Shown: positions 52,756 to 62,699 of the stretch, one piece after another
How positions within the stretch are numbered: position 1 is the stretch's first letter
Layout: the number at the start of each line of letters is the position of its first letter
Origin: Neobacillus terrae
GTDB taxonomy: Bacteria > Bacillota > Bacilli > Bacillales > Cytobacillaceae
Length of the DNA: 64,000 nucleotides
Assembly (NCBI RefSeq): GCF_011393025.1
Contig: NZ_JAAOEO010000001.1
Span: forward strand, 310,001 to 374,000
Reading direction: 5' to 3'
Notes under the pieces: model-generated
The model's input: only the letters and a program-made list of their open reading frames with translations
What the model was told of the DNA's origin: nothing
Database searches by the model: none
Program-made: the position numbers and the translations under genes

Positions 52756-54626
52756 TGAAAATTACTGAACTGCTAACTAAACCGACTATTCTTCTAACTA
52801 TGACATCTGCACAAAAAGAACAAGCTATAGATGAGCTCACAGAAGTACTTTATAAGGCAGGGAAAATCACAGACAAAAATGAATTTAAAGCTGCCATTGT
52901 TAATCGGGAAGAACAAAGTACAACAGGAATTGGTGATGGAATTGCCATTCCGCATGCTAAAGTGAAGGCTGTTAAAGACGCGGCTATTGTTTTTGGAAAG
53001 TCTAAAGCAGGGGTGGATTATCAATCTCTAGATGGACAGCCTGCACATTTGTTTTTCATGATTGCAGCGCCAGAAGGTGCAAATAATACTCATTTGGAAG
53101 CTTTAGCCCGGTTGTCATCCATTTTGATGAACCAGGAAGCACGTGAGAAACTTTTAAATGCTGATTCTCCTGAAACAGTACTAGACATAATTAATAGTTA
53201 TGACCATGAAGAGGAGGAGGAACAGGATCTTTCAGGTAAGAAAAACACCGTGGTGGCTGTAACAGGCTGTCCGACAGGTATTGCACATACCTATATGGCT
53301 GCAGACTCGTTAAAAGCAAAAGCAGCTGAAATGGGTGTTGATATTAAGGTTGAAACAAATGGCTCTGGAGGAGCAAAAAACGTTCTCACAGATGAAGAGA
53401 TAGAGAATGCAGCTGCAGTTATCATCGCTGCTGATATTAATGTTAAAATGGAAAGATTTAAAGGCAAACATGTTATTCAGGTACCTGTAGCGGATGGTAT
53501 CAGAAAGCCTCAGCAATTAATTGAAAGAGCACTAAAACAGGATGCACCTGTATACAAAGGAGTTTCAGGAAAGGAAGAGGCATCTTCTGATAAAAAAGAA
53601 ACCCGTACTGGTTTTTACAAACACTTAATGAATGGCGTTTCAAACATGCTTCCATTTGTAGTTGGCGGAGGTATATTAATTGCCATTTGTTTCATGTTCG
53701 GATATAACTCCTTTAAGCCTGGTGATCCAACTTATAATAAATTTGCAGAAGCATTAATGACCATTGGCGGAGGAAATGCATTTGGATTAATCGTTCCCGT
53801 TCTTGCAGGATTTATCGCTTTGAGTATTGCAGACCGTCCTGCATTTGCACCAGGTATGGTTGGTGGTATGCTTGCTTCAAGCGGCGGTGCAGGCTTCCTT
53901 GGTGGTATGATTGCTGGTTTCCTAGCTGGTTATGTTATTGTTCTATTAAAGAAATTGTTCTCCAAACTTCCACAATCATTGGAAGGAATTAAAAGTATTC
54001 TTTTATATCCGTTATTTGGCATAGCCATTACAGGATTTATCATGCTTTTTGTAGTGAATAAGCCGGTTGGAATACTGAATAAAGCAATTGCACACTGGCT
54101 GACTGACCTTGGAACCGGTAACGCTGTATTGCTTGGTATTGTTCTTGGTTTAATGATGTCCTTTGATATGGGTGGCCCTGTTAATAAAGCAGCATATGTT
54201 TTTGGTACAGGTTTACTTGCAAGCGGAGTTTACCAGCCAATGGCCGCTATTATGGCAGCTGGTATGATTCCGCCGCTGGGAATTGCGATTGCTACAACTT
54301 TATTTAAAAACAAATTTACAACACAGGAAAGAGATGCAGGAAAGGCATGCTATATCATGGGGCTATCCTTTATAACTGAGGGAGCCATCCCGTTTGCAGC
54401 TTCTGATCCCTTACGTGTAATTCCTGCGGCTATGGCAGGTTCTGCCGTAGCAGGAGCTCTATCAATGGCTTTTGGAATTGGCTTAAGAGCACCGCACGGA
54501 GGAATTTTCGTAGTACCGTTAGTTGAACATGGTGTACTACAGTATGCATTAGCTATCCTTGCTGGTGCAGTAGTAACTGCGGTTCTGCTTGGAATTTTAA
54601 AGAAACCTGTCAAAAATAAAATATAA
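52755..54626 (+). CDS. fruA: PTS fructose transporter, EIIA-EIIB-EIIC fusion
   Basis: The 623 residues hold EIIA (about 1-145, phospho-His67 in IAIPHAK), EIIB (about 165-260, phospho-Cys172 in GCPTGIAHTYMAA) and EIIC (about 290-620, with eight or more membrane helices and the GGFLGGMIAGF and FDMGGPVNKAAY elements). It imports fructose and phosphorylates it at C1. This is the usual domain order of Bacillus FruA. It overlaps fruK by one base (TAATG). Confidence 0.95.
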   Translation: MKITELLTKPTILLTMTSAQKEQAIDELTEVLYKAGKITDKNEFKAAIVNREEQSTTGIGDGIAIPHAKVKAVKDAAIVFGKSKAGVDYQSLDGQPAHLFFMIAAPEGANNTHLEALARLSSILMNQEAREKLLNADSPETVLDIINSYDHEEEEEQDLSGKKNTVVAVTGCPTGIAHTYMAADSLKAKAAEMGVDIKVETNGSGGAKNVLTDEEIENAAAVIIAADINVKMERFKGKHVIQVPVADGIRKPQQLIERALKQDAPVYKGVSGKEEASSDKKETRTGFYKHLMNGVSNMLPFVVGGGILIAICFMFGYNSFKPGDPTYNKFAEALMTIGGGNAFGLIVPVLAGFIALSIADRPAFAPGMVGGMLASSGGAGFLGGMIAGFLAGYVIVLLKKLFSKLPQSLEGIKSILLYPLFGIAITGFIMLFVVNKPVGILNKAIAHWLTDLGTGNAVLLGIVLGLMMSFDMGGPVNKAAYVFGTGLLASGVYQPMAAIMAAGMIPPLGIAIATTLFKNKFTTQERDAGKACYIMGLSFITEGAIPFAASDPLRVIPAAMAGSAVAGALSMAFGIGLRAPHGGIFVVPLVEHGVLQYALAILAGAVVTAVLLGILKKPVKNKI

Positions 54627-54747
54627 AAAAACTAGGCCATTGGTGAGAGAAGAGGCGTAGTTGGATTATATGGCACCTTCAGGGAAATGTGAACTTTGTT
54701 AAAAGAATGCACGACTACGGCAAAAAAACAATGATTTTTTTGTGCGG

Positions 54748-54872
54748 GGCAAAGCTGATAAAGCTTTGCCTTGTCTCTGTACTTTCCGCCTGACTAGAAA
54801 CATTTTCTCCATCTGGCGTTCAAAATTTACTAAGCTAAATAAATCACGCCGGGATTTCCCCCGGCGTTTTTA
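54748..54872 (+). terminator. Two hairpins in the gap after fruA
   Basis: The first hairpin is GGCAAAGCT / AGCTTTGCC (54748-54770) without a full T-run. The second is CGCCGGG / CCCGGCG (54847-54866) followed by TTTTTATG and is the better terminator; it ends at the stop of the converging MFS gene. Nothing else is seen in the 243-bp gap. Confidence 0.75.
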
Positions 54873-56144
54873 TGCTTTGCTTGTTTTCTTAGCACCCGGA
54901 CGAATAGCCATTAAGGCTACAATGGCAGCAAGTATACACACTCCGCCAAGTACGATAAAAATCCAGTTATCGGATTTTTTCATTAGAAGGGCGACTACAG
55001 GAGGACCTGCTGCAACCCCTATAAATCGCATGGAACTATAAATGGAACTGATTGTTCCCCTTTCCTCTTTCTCTATTCCTTCTGTAATTAAGGCGTCCAG
55101 GCATGGCAGTCCAACGCCAATACCAATTCCGGCAAGTAAAAACATCATAATCATGAACCAAAGATTATCTGAGAAATAAAGTGCTCCTATGGCCGCTGCT
55201 GCAAGAACAGTTCCTCCTAGATTAATCCATTTCATCATGACCTTGTTTTTCTTTATAAATTTACCCGTCAAAAATGAAGATAGGCATAGAGCTCCGAGAG
55301 GAATAGCTAAAAATAGTCCCTTTTTAATGTCTTTAATTCCATATTCTTTTTCAAATTTATCGGATAAATAAAACAGGATGCCGAAAAGGACAAACATAAG
55401 TATGCCCCCAATGAAAAAGATTGCATATAGCCAGCGTCCTTTTTCGCCAAGGATTTTTTTAAGATTGGTGAGAAATTCTTTAAACGGGAGCGGTTTTTGA
55501 TCAGTCTTAGGACTTTTGACCATAAACAGCATCATTAGAATTGAAATGGCACAAAGGATTGGTATTGAAAAAAATGGTATATACCATATAAAACCTGCTA
55601 AAAAAGCTCCCAAGACAGGACTGATTACTTTACCAAATGTGTTGGCGGTTTCAATAATACCCAGTGTACTGCTAACTTCATCTTCGCTTTTAAACATGTC
55701 CGCAACGAGAGGAAGGACAATTGGAAATGCACCAGCAGCACCCACACCCTGCAATGAACGTCCGATAAGGATTACCCAATATGAATTGTCCATTTTCCAT
55801 GCAGCCCATGCAGAAATCACTCCGCCGATTGCTGCAATAATTAAGCTTGGAATGATAACCTTTTTCCTGCCAATATGGTCGGAAATATATCCTGCTATGG
55901 GAATAAGGATAATAGCCACAATAGAATAAACTGTTATAATCATGCTAGTTTGAAAAGCGGTTATGGATAAACTTTTTTCCATCGCAGGCAGAACCGGTAT
56001 TAACATTGAATTTCCCAATGTCATTACAAGTGGAATAGAAGATATAGCAATAACAGAACCCTTCTTCTTTCCCTTTTTCTTGGCTTTTGAGTGGGAGTTC
56101 CTTACTGCCTTAGATGCCCCGTATATACTTTCAACATTCTCCAT
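54870..56144 (-). CDS. MFS transporter, drug-exporter type
   Basis: A 424-residue protein with a 30-residue basic cytoplasmic N-terminus and 12 predicted helices. It has the MFS motif GYISDHIGRKKV after TM2 and the antiporter motif region SLQGVGAAGAFPIVLPL in TM4-5, both typical of drug:H+ antiporters of the Bmr/Blt group. The substrate cannot be inferred. It is divergent from the maltose-type importer with 207 bp between starts. Confidence 0.85.
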   Translation of the reverse strand: MENVESIYGASKAVRNSHSKAKKKGKKKGSVIAISSIPLVMTLGNSMLIPVLPAMEKSLSITAFQTSMIITVYSIVAIILIPIAGYISDHIGRKKVIIPSLIIAAIGGVISAWAAWKMDNSYWVILIGRSLQGVGAAGAFPIVLPLVADMFKSEDEVSSTLGIIETANTFGKVISPVLGAFLAGFIWYIPFFSIPILCAISILMMLFMVKSPKTDQKPLPFKEFLTNLKKILGEKGRWLYAIFFIGGILMFVLFGILFYLSDKFEKEYGIKDIKKGLFLAIPLGALCLSSFLTGKFIKKNKVMMKWINLGGTVLAAAAIGALYFSDNLWFMIMMFLLAGIGIGVGLPCLDALITEGIEKEERGTISSIYSSMRFIGVAAGPPVVALLMKKSDNWIFIVLGGVCILAAIVALMAIRPGAKKTSKA

Positions 56145-56351
56145 GTGGACAAATCCCGCCTTTTTTTTATTTCTAACATTAATATTTGCTTCATTTTCAA
56201 AAATTAAAAAGCCTTTTTATGGAAGGGGGGCTAAAGAAATACTTTTCTTTTCTAAGCATAAAAATCGGAATATTCAGGTTTATATCTTTTGAGAAAGGAA
56301 AAAGAAATATGTAATCGCTTTTTTAACATACAATTTTTAAGGAGGAATACG

Positions 56352-57656
56352 ATGAGATTGAAAAAAATTATTACCCTTTCAACTGCTTCACTTCTTGCTT
56401 TTTCTCTTACGGCTTGTTCAGATAGTAGTTCTAAGACTACGGGCAACACGTCAGAAAAAAGCAGTAAAGGTGACAGTAAGGGAAAAACCGTCGAAATTAC
56501 ATATGCTCGAGGTGCTGATACAACTGGGAGTACAAAAAAATTAATTGATGCTTTTGAAAAATCTCATCCCAATATTAAAATCCACTATCTTGAAATGCCT
56601 AACAGCAGTGGTCAGCAGCATGATCAATACGTTACTGCCTTTAGCAGTAAAAGCTCGGAGATTGACGTGTTTGATGCGGATGTGGTTTGGCCGGCAGAAT
56701 TTGCTCAGGCCAATTATGCAATGGAATTGGACCGCTTTATTGACAAAGACCATATCAAAATGGACAATTACTTCCCTGGTACTGTGGAGGCTGCTAAGTT
56801 TGACGGCAAGCAGTGGGCGATGCCGAAATACATGGATGCAGGGATTCTCTTCTATCGGAAGGATTTAATACCAAATCCCCCGCAAACCTGGGACGAGCTT
56901 ATTGCTCAGGCTAAACAGGCAAAAGGCAAAGGTGGCACTACTGCTGGCTATGTGATGCAGGCCAACCAATATGAAGGGCTCGTGGTAAACGCAATGGAGT
57001 TCATTGGTTCTTACGGAGGAAAAATTATTGATGAAAATAATAAGGTAGTTGTAAATAGCCCTGAGACAATTAAAGGACTAAAAAAGATGGTAGAAGTAGC
57101 TAACTCCGGTATAACACCTAATAACCTGCTAACGTATCAGGAAACAGAAACAGAAAGAGCATTTAATCAGGGACAAACTGCCCTTGCAAGAAACTGGCCA
57201 TATATGGCTAAAACAGCTGATGATGCGTCAGATTCTAAGGTAAAAGGAAAATTCGGTTATACCACCCTTCCAAAGGGAGATAAAGGTTCAGCTTCTACAC
57301 TTGGCGGCTATATGGCAATGATTAACCGTTATACAGATCATCCAAAAGAGGCGTGGGAATTTGTTAAATTCATGACGGGCCCTGATGGCCAGACCATTTC
57401 AGCAGTGGAAGGCGGCCGTGCACCTACTATTAAGGCGCTATATGATAAACCAGAAGTCCAAAAGGCCAGGCCGCTGTTTAAGGAGCCTTTCTTTATAAAA
57501 ACACTCAGCAGTACAATTCCAAGACCTGTAACACCTAATTACCAAAAAATCTCCGATATCATTCAAATTGAAGTCTCAAAGGCTCTATCGAATAGTGAAA
57601 GTGTTGAACAGGCCGTACAGAATATGGAAACGAAAATAAAGGCTGCTATTAAGTAA
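56352..57656 (+). CDS. Sugar ABC transporter substrate-binding lipoprotein (MalE-like)
   Basis: ATG 56352 has AAGGAGG upstream; the frame is open to 56289. The lipobox LTAC gives lipidated Cys22, followed by a Ser/Lys/Gly linker. The 434-residue protein has the family 1 binding fold (EITYARGADTTGSTKKLIDAF near the start; later FNQGQTALARNWPY). It resembles trehalose/maltose-binding proteins of Firmicutes. Two permease genes and a GH15 enzyme follow, pointing to an alpha-glucoside. Confidence 0.88.
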   Translation: MRLKKIITLSTASLLAFSLTACSDSSSKTTGNTSEKSSKGDSKGKTVEITYARGADTTGSTKKLIDAFEKSHPNIKIHYLEMPNSSGQQHDQYVTAFSSKSSEIDVFDADVVWPAEFAQANYAMELDRFIDKDHIKMDNYFPGTVEAAKFDGKQWAMPKYMDAGILFYRKDLIPNPPQTWDELIAQAKQAKGKGGTTAGYVMQANQYEGLVVNAMEFIGSYGGKIIDENNKVVVNSPETIKGLKKMVEVANSGITPNNLLTYQETETERAFNQGQTALARNWPYMAKTADDASDSKVKGKFGYTTLPKGDKGSASTLGGYMAMINRYTDHPKEAWEFVKFMTGPDGQTISAVEGGRAPTIKALYDKPEVQKARPLFKEPFFIKTLSSTIPRPVTPNYQKISDIIQIEVSKALSNSESVEQAVQNMETKIKAAIK

Positions 57657-57676
57657 AAAGCCTTTGCCGATTTAAA

Positions 57677-57709
57677 GGGGAGATAGGCATACAGCCGTCT
57701 CCCATTCTT
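57677..57709 (+). promoter_or_regulatory. Intercistronic hairpin between the binding protein and permease genes
   Basis: Arms GGGAGA (57678-57683) and TCTCCC (57698-57703) with inner GGC/GCC pairing, and a weak T-run. Such hairpins commonly protect the binding-protein mRNA and cut expression of the permease genes. Confidence 0.6.
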
Positions 57710-57766
57710 TCGCATTTGTAAGAGTCATTAACTTTTAAACGGACTTTTAAGAAAAAGGTGATTCCA

Positions 57767-59068
57767 TTGAAGAGAAATTTTTCGCTTAGTGAAAAACAGC
57801 TTGGGTATGTCTTCGTTTTACCATCCCTGCTCCTCATTCTGGTAATTGTTATCTGGCCTATTACGATGTCTTTTTGGAACAGCCTTTTTGACTATAAGCT
57901 TAATGATCCAGCTAAATCGATACGAATGCTAAAGTCCAATGTTGATGTGGAACGGTATGCCAACGACTATTATTATTTGAGGAAGTCTCTGGAGGAGTTA
58001 CAGTCTAAATCACCCGGAAAGTCATCTGCAAACTGGATAAATACACTGAAGAAAGACCATGAAAAATTAATGAAGCAGCCAGGTTTTAAGGACCAATTTA
58101 ATAAAGTCGATGAAATGGTACAGAACTTTAAGCCAGTAAAGGATGAGAATTTAAAATATGCACAGGCCGATGACTCTGTTATTAAAGGGTATCGTTCCGA
58201 CATGCTGGCTATGTCTAAAGAACTTAATAAAGTGGAAGGGTCAAAGGAAATAAAAAAGTTAGGGGATGATTCAGCGGATCTAGCTAAATCTGTTTCAAAA
58301 GAAATGCTTGCAGAAAATTTTGTAGGACTATCCAATTATGGCGTTTATCTTAAAGATGGACGCATGTGGAAGTCCTTGCTAAATACATTCGTTTTCACCT
58401 TCTTTTCTGTTTTATTCGAGCTTGTGCTTGGATTATTGGTTGCCCTTCTCATTAACCGTGCCTTCTTTGGAAGAAGTATCGTTCGGGCTGCTGTGCTTAT
58501 TCCTTGGGCAATTCCAACAGCAGTATCAGCTATGATGTGGAAATTTTTATATGATGGGCAGTCGGGAATCATTGCCCACTTCTTTGAAAAAATCCATTTG
58601 GTACCAAATGCGGGGAATTTGCTTACCACTGGTTCGGGAGCAATGTCTGCTGTAATCTTAGCTGATATTTGGAAAACGATGCCTTATATTGCACTTTTGC
58701 TTCTGGCAGGATTGCAAACAATACCAAAGGACCTGTACGAGGCTGCTTCTGTGGATGGTGCAACCAAATGGGAGCAATTTCGCAGGATAACCCTTCCTCT
58801 TTTAAAATCGAGTATTCTTGTTGCATTGCTCTTCCGAACGCTTGATGCGTTTAGAGTATTCGATTTAATTTACGTATTAACAGGCGGTGGACCGGCCAAT
58901 TCAACCGAAGTTATATCCATCTATGCCTATAAAACACTTTTTGCCCAGCAAAATTTCGGGGAAGGGTCCGTACTGTCGATTATTGTGTTTGTTTCGGTTG
59001 CCTTGATCAGCCTTATATATGTCAAGTTTATCGGATCCGATTTGTTTGAAGGAAAAGTGAAAATATAG
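57767..59068 (+). CDS. Sugar ABC permease (MalF-like) with a large extracytoplasmic insertion
   Basis: TTG 57767 with AAGGTG 6 bases upstream fits best; GTG 57758 is also in frame. At 433 residues it is about 130 longer than usual MalF-type permeases. TM1 (about 18-40) is followed by a charged, helical, probably coiled-coil segment (about 50-185: LRKSLEELQSKSPGKSSANW, LNKVEGSKEIKKLGDDSADL), then NFVGLSNYGVYL and the normal five-helix core. The EAA loop is EAASVDGATKWEQFRRITLP. No ATPase gene is here; such importers often use the shared ATPase MsmX. Confidence 0.88.
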   Translation: MKRNFSLSEKQLGYVFVLPSLLLILVIVIWPITMSFWNSLFDYKLNDPAKSIRMLKSNVDVERYANDYYYLRKSLEELQSKSPGKSSANWINTLKKDHEKLMKQPGFKDQFNKVDEMVQNFKPVKDENLKYAQADDSVIKGYRSDMLAMSKELNKVEGSKEIKKLGDDSADLAKSVSKEMLAENFVGLSNYGVYLKDGRMWKSLLNTFVFTFFSVLFELVLGLLVALLINRAFFGRSIVRAAVLIPWAIPTAVSAMMWKFLYDGQSGIIAHFFEKIHLVPNAGNLLTTGSGAMSAVILADIWKTMPYIALLLLAGLQTIPKDLYEAASVDGATKWEQFRRITLPLLKSSILVALLFRTLDAFRVFDLIYVLTGGGPANSTEVISIYAYKTLFAQQNFGEGSVLSIIVFVSVALISLIYVKFIGSDLFEGKVKI

Positions 59069-59079
59069 GGGATGACAAA

Positions 59080-59901
59080 ATGGAGTCAAAAAACAAAACT
59101 GTTTTTTACCTTTTACTTGCTTTGTTTATTTTTATCGTTATGTTTCCATTTCTCTGGGTGTTCCTAACCTCTATTAAACAGCAGGGGGATATTTTCAGCT
59201 CTTTTAGATGGTTTTCAAGCCATCCAACCTTTGAATCATATCGGTCGGCACTAACTACCAGGCCGCTTGTTAAGTACATGACAAACAGCTTTGTCATTGC
59301 TGCTTTTACAACCTTAATATCTGTTGTGTTTGCGTCGTTTAGTGCTTATTCACTGACGCGGCTTCCCATTAGGGGAAAGGGGATTATTTTGGGGATTATA
59401 CTTGCATCATCTATGTTCCCTCACATTGCAATAATATCGCCTATATATAATTTTGTAACGGAATTTAACCTTCGTAACTCGTATACAGGCTTGATTATCC
59501 CATATATCACGTTCAGCCTACCGCTGGCAATATGGCTTTTATCCACCTTTTTTCAGCAAATCCCCCGGGACCTGGAGGAATCAGCAAAGATGGATGGCGC
59601 TTCACCTTTTTTAACATTCCGCAAAATTATTTTTCCGCTGGCAGCACCGGGTGTTTTTACGACCGCCATTTTAGTCTTTATAGCGGCATGGAACGAATAT
59701 TTATTTGCTTTAACTATAAATTCAAAAGAAACGGCACGTACGGTACCGGTCGGAATCTCTCTATACCAAAGTGAATATACGATTCCCTGGGGCGACATTA
59801 CGGCAGCTACCGTCATCGTTACAATTCCAATTGTTATTATCGTATTGCTTTTCCAGCGGAAAATTATTTCAGGTCTCACATCTGGCTCTGTAAAAGGCTG
59901 A
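59080..59901 (+). CDS. Sugar ABC permease (MalG-like)
   Basis: A 273-residue, six-helix permease with the EAA loop EESAKMDGASPFLTFRKIIF. Start 12 bp after the MalF-like gene, with GGGGATG upstream. It forms the membrane channel with its neighbour. Confidence 0.92.
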   Translation: MESKNKTVFYLLLALFIFIVMFPFLWVFLTSIKQQGDIFSSFRWFSSHPTFESYRSALTTRPLVKYMTNSFVIAAFTTLISVVFASFSAYSLTRLPIRGKGIILGIILASSMFPHIAIISPIYNFVTEFNLRNSYTGLIIPYITFSLPLAIWLLSTFFQQIPRDLEESAKMDGASPFLTFRKIIFPLAAPGVFTTAILVFIAAWNEYLFALTINSKETARTVPVGISLYQSEYTIPWGDITAATVIVTIPIVIIVLLFQRKIISGLTSGSVKG

Positions 59902-59976
59902 TAGTACGAAACAAAAAAATATGGGGTTTTCCGGGAAGCTGGCTCGGGAATTAAATATATAAAGGGGGAGACAGCT

Positions 59977-61917
59977 TTGCAAAAAAAACCTTACTTAACA
60001 GATGCCATACTCGGAAATTCAAGTATGCTTGTATCTTTGACAAAAGATGGCCAGGCACAAAGGATTGTTTGGCCGAACATCGATTTTCCACAACATTTAA
60101 ACCGGTTCTATGTCGGGATTAGAGGTCTTCCCGGCTCCGATCGCACCTATTTTTTTCATGATGATATGTGGACCCACAAGCAGAGATATTTACCGAAAAC
60201 AAATATTCTTGAGACCGAGGCATTTATGGACAGCCTTGACCTGCGTGTGAGTCAAACAGATTTTGTTTTGCCTGATAAAAATATTTTGGTCCGGCACATT
60301 TCTATAAAAAATGAATCTTCTAAATCGCTGTCACTGGCAGTTACGGTATATAGCGATTTTATGATCGACGAAAAGAAACGGTATCAGACCGTATTTTTTG
60401 ATGAATCATCAGACTGCATGGTTCACTATCATAGAGAGTACGCTTTCGCCGTAGGTTCTGACCAGGAGGTAAAAAAACTACAATGTGGCGCATCGGTGGA
60501 TGACGTTGTATACGGAAAACTGAACGGTTCACGAATTATTAATCGTTCATCGAGCGGTATCGAATATGAACAAATGGATTTAGAACCGGGCGATGAAAAA
60601 TGCCTTTCCATATTTATTACAGCAGCTCATGGCCACGAGAATGCTATTGCTTTGCTGACCGAGGCAAAAAGAGACTCTTATGAATCGCATTTTATAAAGA
60701 CTGATAATTACTGGAAGCATTATCTAAATGAGGCTGATCCCCTCGAGATAAAAGATCCCGGTATTAATAATATCTATGAACGATCACTGCTTGTATTTCA
60801 CCTGATGCACAACCGGGATGGCGGTTTTATTGCAGGTCCAGAGGTGGATGAAGACTATGATTTCTCCGGGGGCTACGCCTATTGTTGGGGTAGAGATGCT
60901 GCATTTATCTCATCAGCAGTGGATCAGGCGGGCTATCATGATCGGGCTCGAAAGTTTTTTTACTGGCTAAAAAGTATTCAATCCCAGTCGGGTGCCTGGG
61001 AGCAGCGTTATTATCTTGATATTATCCTGGCACCAACATGGGGGCTGCAGATTGACGAAACGGGCTCAATTCTTTGGGGTATACATCAGCATTATGAAAT
61101 TACACAGGATTATCAGTTTCTGATGGATATGTGGCCGACCGTAAGGAAGGGTGCAGATTTTCTTGTAAGCTTTATTGATCCGGACACAAAGCTGCCGCTG
61201 CCAAGTAAGGATTTATGGGAAAAGCGGGACGGTGAGCATTTTTACTCTGCCTCAGCTGTTTATGGAGGACTGATGGGAGCAGCAGAATTTGCCATTAAGA
61301 ATGGCGAGGAAGAGCTCGCTGAACGCTACAAGTCAGCAGCTGAAGAAATGAAGAAAACCATCCTGGAAAAGGGCTATAACGAAGATATAGGGTCCTTCTA
61401 TAGAGCGTTTTTTCTAACCATTGATCATGCGGAATTTGCCCGTCATCAGGCAGCCGGCAAAGAGGTTCGGGCATCTGAGGATAGTAAAGGCTACCCCGTT
61501 TATCAGCTCGAAAAAGACGATATGGTTGATATTAGTTTGTTAGGTCTTAACGTACCATTTGGAATGATAGATGCCAATGAGCCGCGTATGATTCGAACTG
61601 CTGAAACCATCGAGGCATTGTGCACCTCTCAGTTGATTGGCGGCATCGAACGCTATCCGGGAGATATTTACATTGGAGGAAACCCATGGATTTTAGCCAC
61701 ACTTTGGCTGGCTTTATATTATACACACATAGATAGGCTTGAAAAGGCGAAAGAGCTGCTGGACTGGTGTGTGAAATATTCTACAGAACTGGACCTTCTT
61801 CCGGAACAGATAAACAAAGTAACAGGAAAGCCAGCTTGGGTATTACCACTTACCTGGTCTCATGCTATGTTTGTCCTTACAGTTATTGAAATGAAGAAAA
61901 AAGGTATTGAATTGTAG
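59977..61917 (+). CDS. GH15-family glucoamylase-like glycosidase
   Basis: TTG start with AAGGGGGAGA upstream. The 646-residue protein has an N-terminal beta-sandwich (about 1-260) and an (alpha/alpha)6 barrel. The two catalytic acids are Glu415 in DLWEKRDG and Glu610 in LLPEQINK, in the usual GH15 places. No signal peptide, so it acts inside the cell on sugars brought in by the importer just upstream, releasing glucose from the non-reducing ends of alpha-glucosides. It could also act on trehalose, as some bacterial GH15 enzymes do. Confidence 0.88.
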   Translation: MQKKPYLTDAILGNSSMLVSLTKDGQAQRIVWPNIDFPQHLNRFYVGIRGLPGSDRTYFFHDDMWTHKQRYLPKTNILETEAFMDSLDLRVSQTDFVLPDKNILVRHISIKNESSKSLSLAVTVYSDFMIDEKKRYQTVFFDESSDCMVHYHREYAFAVGSDQEVKKLQCGASVDDVVYGKLNGSRIINRSSSGIEYEQMDLEPGDEKCLSIFITAAHGHENAIALLTEAKRDSYESHFIKTDNYWKHYLNEADPLEIKDPGINNIYERSLLVFHLMHNRDGGFIAGPEVDEDYDFSGGYAYCWGRDAAFISSAVDQAGYHDRARKFFYWLKSIQSQSGAWEQRYYLDIILAPTWGLQIDETGSILWGIHQHYEITQDYQFLMDMWPTVRKGADFLVSFIDPDTKLPLPSKDLWEKRDGEHFYSASAVYGGLMGAAEFAIKNGEEELAERYKSAAEEMKKTILEKGYNEDIGSFYRAFFLTIDHAEFARHQAAGKEVRASEDSKGYPVYQLEKDDMVDISLLGLNVPFGMIDANEPRMIRTAETIEALCTSQLIGGIERYPGDIYIGGNPWILATLWLALYYTHIDRLEKAKELLDWCVKYSTELDLLPEQINKVTGKPAWVLPLTWSHAMFVLTVIEMKKKGIEL

Positions 61918-62034
61918 GGGAGGTAAAAGACTACTCTAAGTTTAAATTTTAACAAATAAGGGTTAAATAGATTGAGTCAATGTTTTGAAAAAAGAAGGCT
62001 CTTTTCTAGGAGATTTTTGCATTTGAAAAGACAG

Positions 62035-62148
62035 TGAGCAAAAATAGGCGAGACTCCTGCGGGAAAAGCAAGCCAGGCGAGACCCCGCAGGTCGTTTGCG
62101 ACCGAGGAGGCTCGCGGATTGCCCGCGGAAAGCGAGTCTATTTTTGAT
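62035..62148. repeat. Dispersed palindromic repeat, intact copy
   Basis: From GTGAGCAAAAATAGGCGAGA to AAAGCGAGTCTATTTTTGAT; near-identical reverse complement of 42706-42822. The ends AAAATAG.../...CTATTTTT are inverted. A frame through it is only a shadow. Confidence 0.78.
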
Positions 62149-62230
62149 GTTTTAAACAACAAAGTTTACGAATAGAGTTAAAAAGAAAGATTATTTAGAC
62201 TATTTGATAACCTAGAGTTAGTCCTCAATT

Positions 62231-62290
62231 AGGCTTATAAAGAACGTTCCCTTTAAGAAAAGGAAAAGTTTGTCTTTATAAGCCTTTTAA
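62231..62290 (+). terminator. Long-loop hairpin before the trp leader
   Basis: AGGCTTATAAAG (62231-62242) and CTTTATAAGCCT (62274-62285) form a perfect 12-bp stem with a 31-base loop and a short TTTT after it. It may end the importer operon or insulate the trp promoter. Confidence 0.6.
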
Positions 62291-62365
62291 AAGGAATTGG
62301 TTAAGACTACATGAGGGTAGAAACATAATCAATAAAAGAACATTAAACAAATTTTATAAAAATTC

Positions 62366-62394
62366 TTGACACCTTAAACCCTTTAGCTTAATAT
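62366..62394 (+). promoter_or_regulatory. trp operon promoter
   Basis: -35 TTGACA (62366-62371), 17-base spacer, -10 TAATAT (62389-62394), a near-perfect sigma-A promoter about 35 bases before the first T-box. Confidence 0.88.
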
Positions 62395-62424
62395 AGAAAA
62401 CAATATAAGGAATACGAAATAGCT

Positions 62425-62684
62425 AAGACGAAGAGTAGTAGCTTTTACGGATGCTTTAGAGAGCTGATGGCTGGTGAAAATCAGTGCAGACGTATTAGTG
62501 AATGGACTTCCGAGCTTCCGGACCGAACCTGAAAAATGGTGTAGGCTCTGGCGAAGATCTCATCGTTACAAGAGACAGGTATTCAAGCTAATAAGCTTTG
62601 ATATCGGTAGAGCGGGCTGTTTTTAATAGCTCATGAAGGTGGCACCACGGGTCTCCCGTCCTTTTTGGATGGGGGCCTTTTTGT
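62425..62684 (+). promoter_or_regulatory. Tryptophan T-box leader 1
   Basis: Stem I elements GAAGAGTAGTAG and AGAGAGCTGATGGCTGGTG are present. The specifier bulge is GTGAATGGAC with codon TGG (Trp). The T-box sequence GAAGGTGGCACCACGG starts near 62636. The terminator stem CCCGTCC / GGATGGG (62656-62673) is followed by CCTTTTT. Uncharged tRNA-Trp would pair with the T-box and let transcription continue. Confidence 0.9.
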
Positions 62685-62699
62685 ATTTAAATATGAAAA

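Noticed and set aside
54742..55041. 99-codon plus-strand frame over the end of the MFS gene
   Set aside because: Antisense shadow of the MFS gene plus a terminator; no ribosome binding site.
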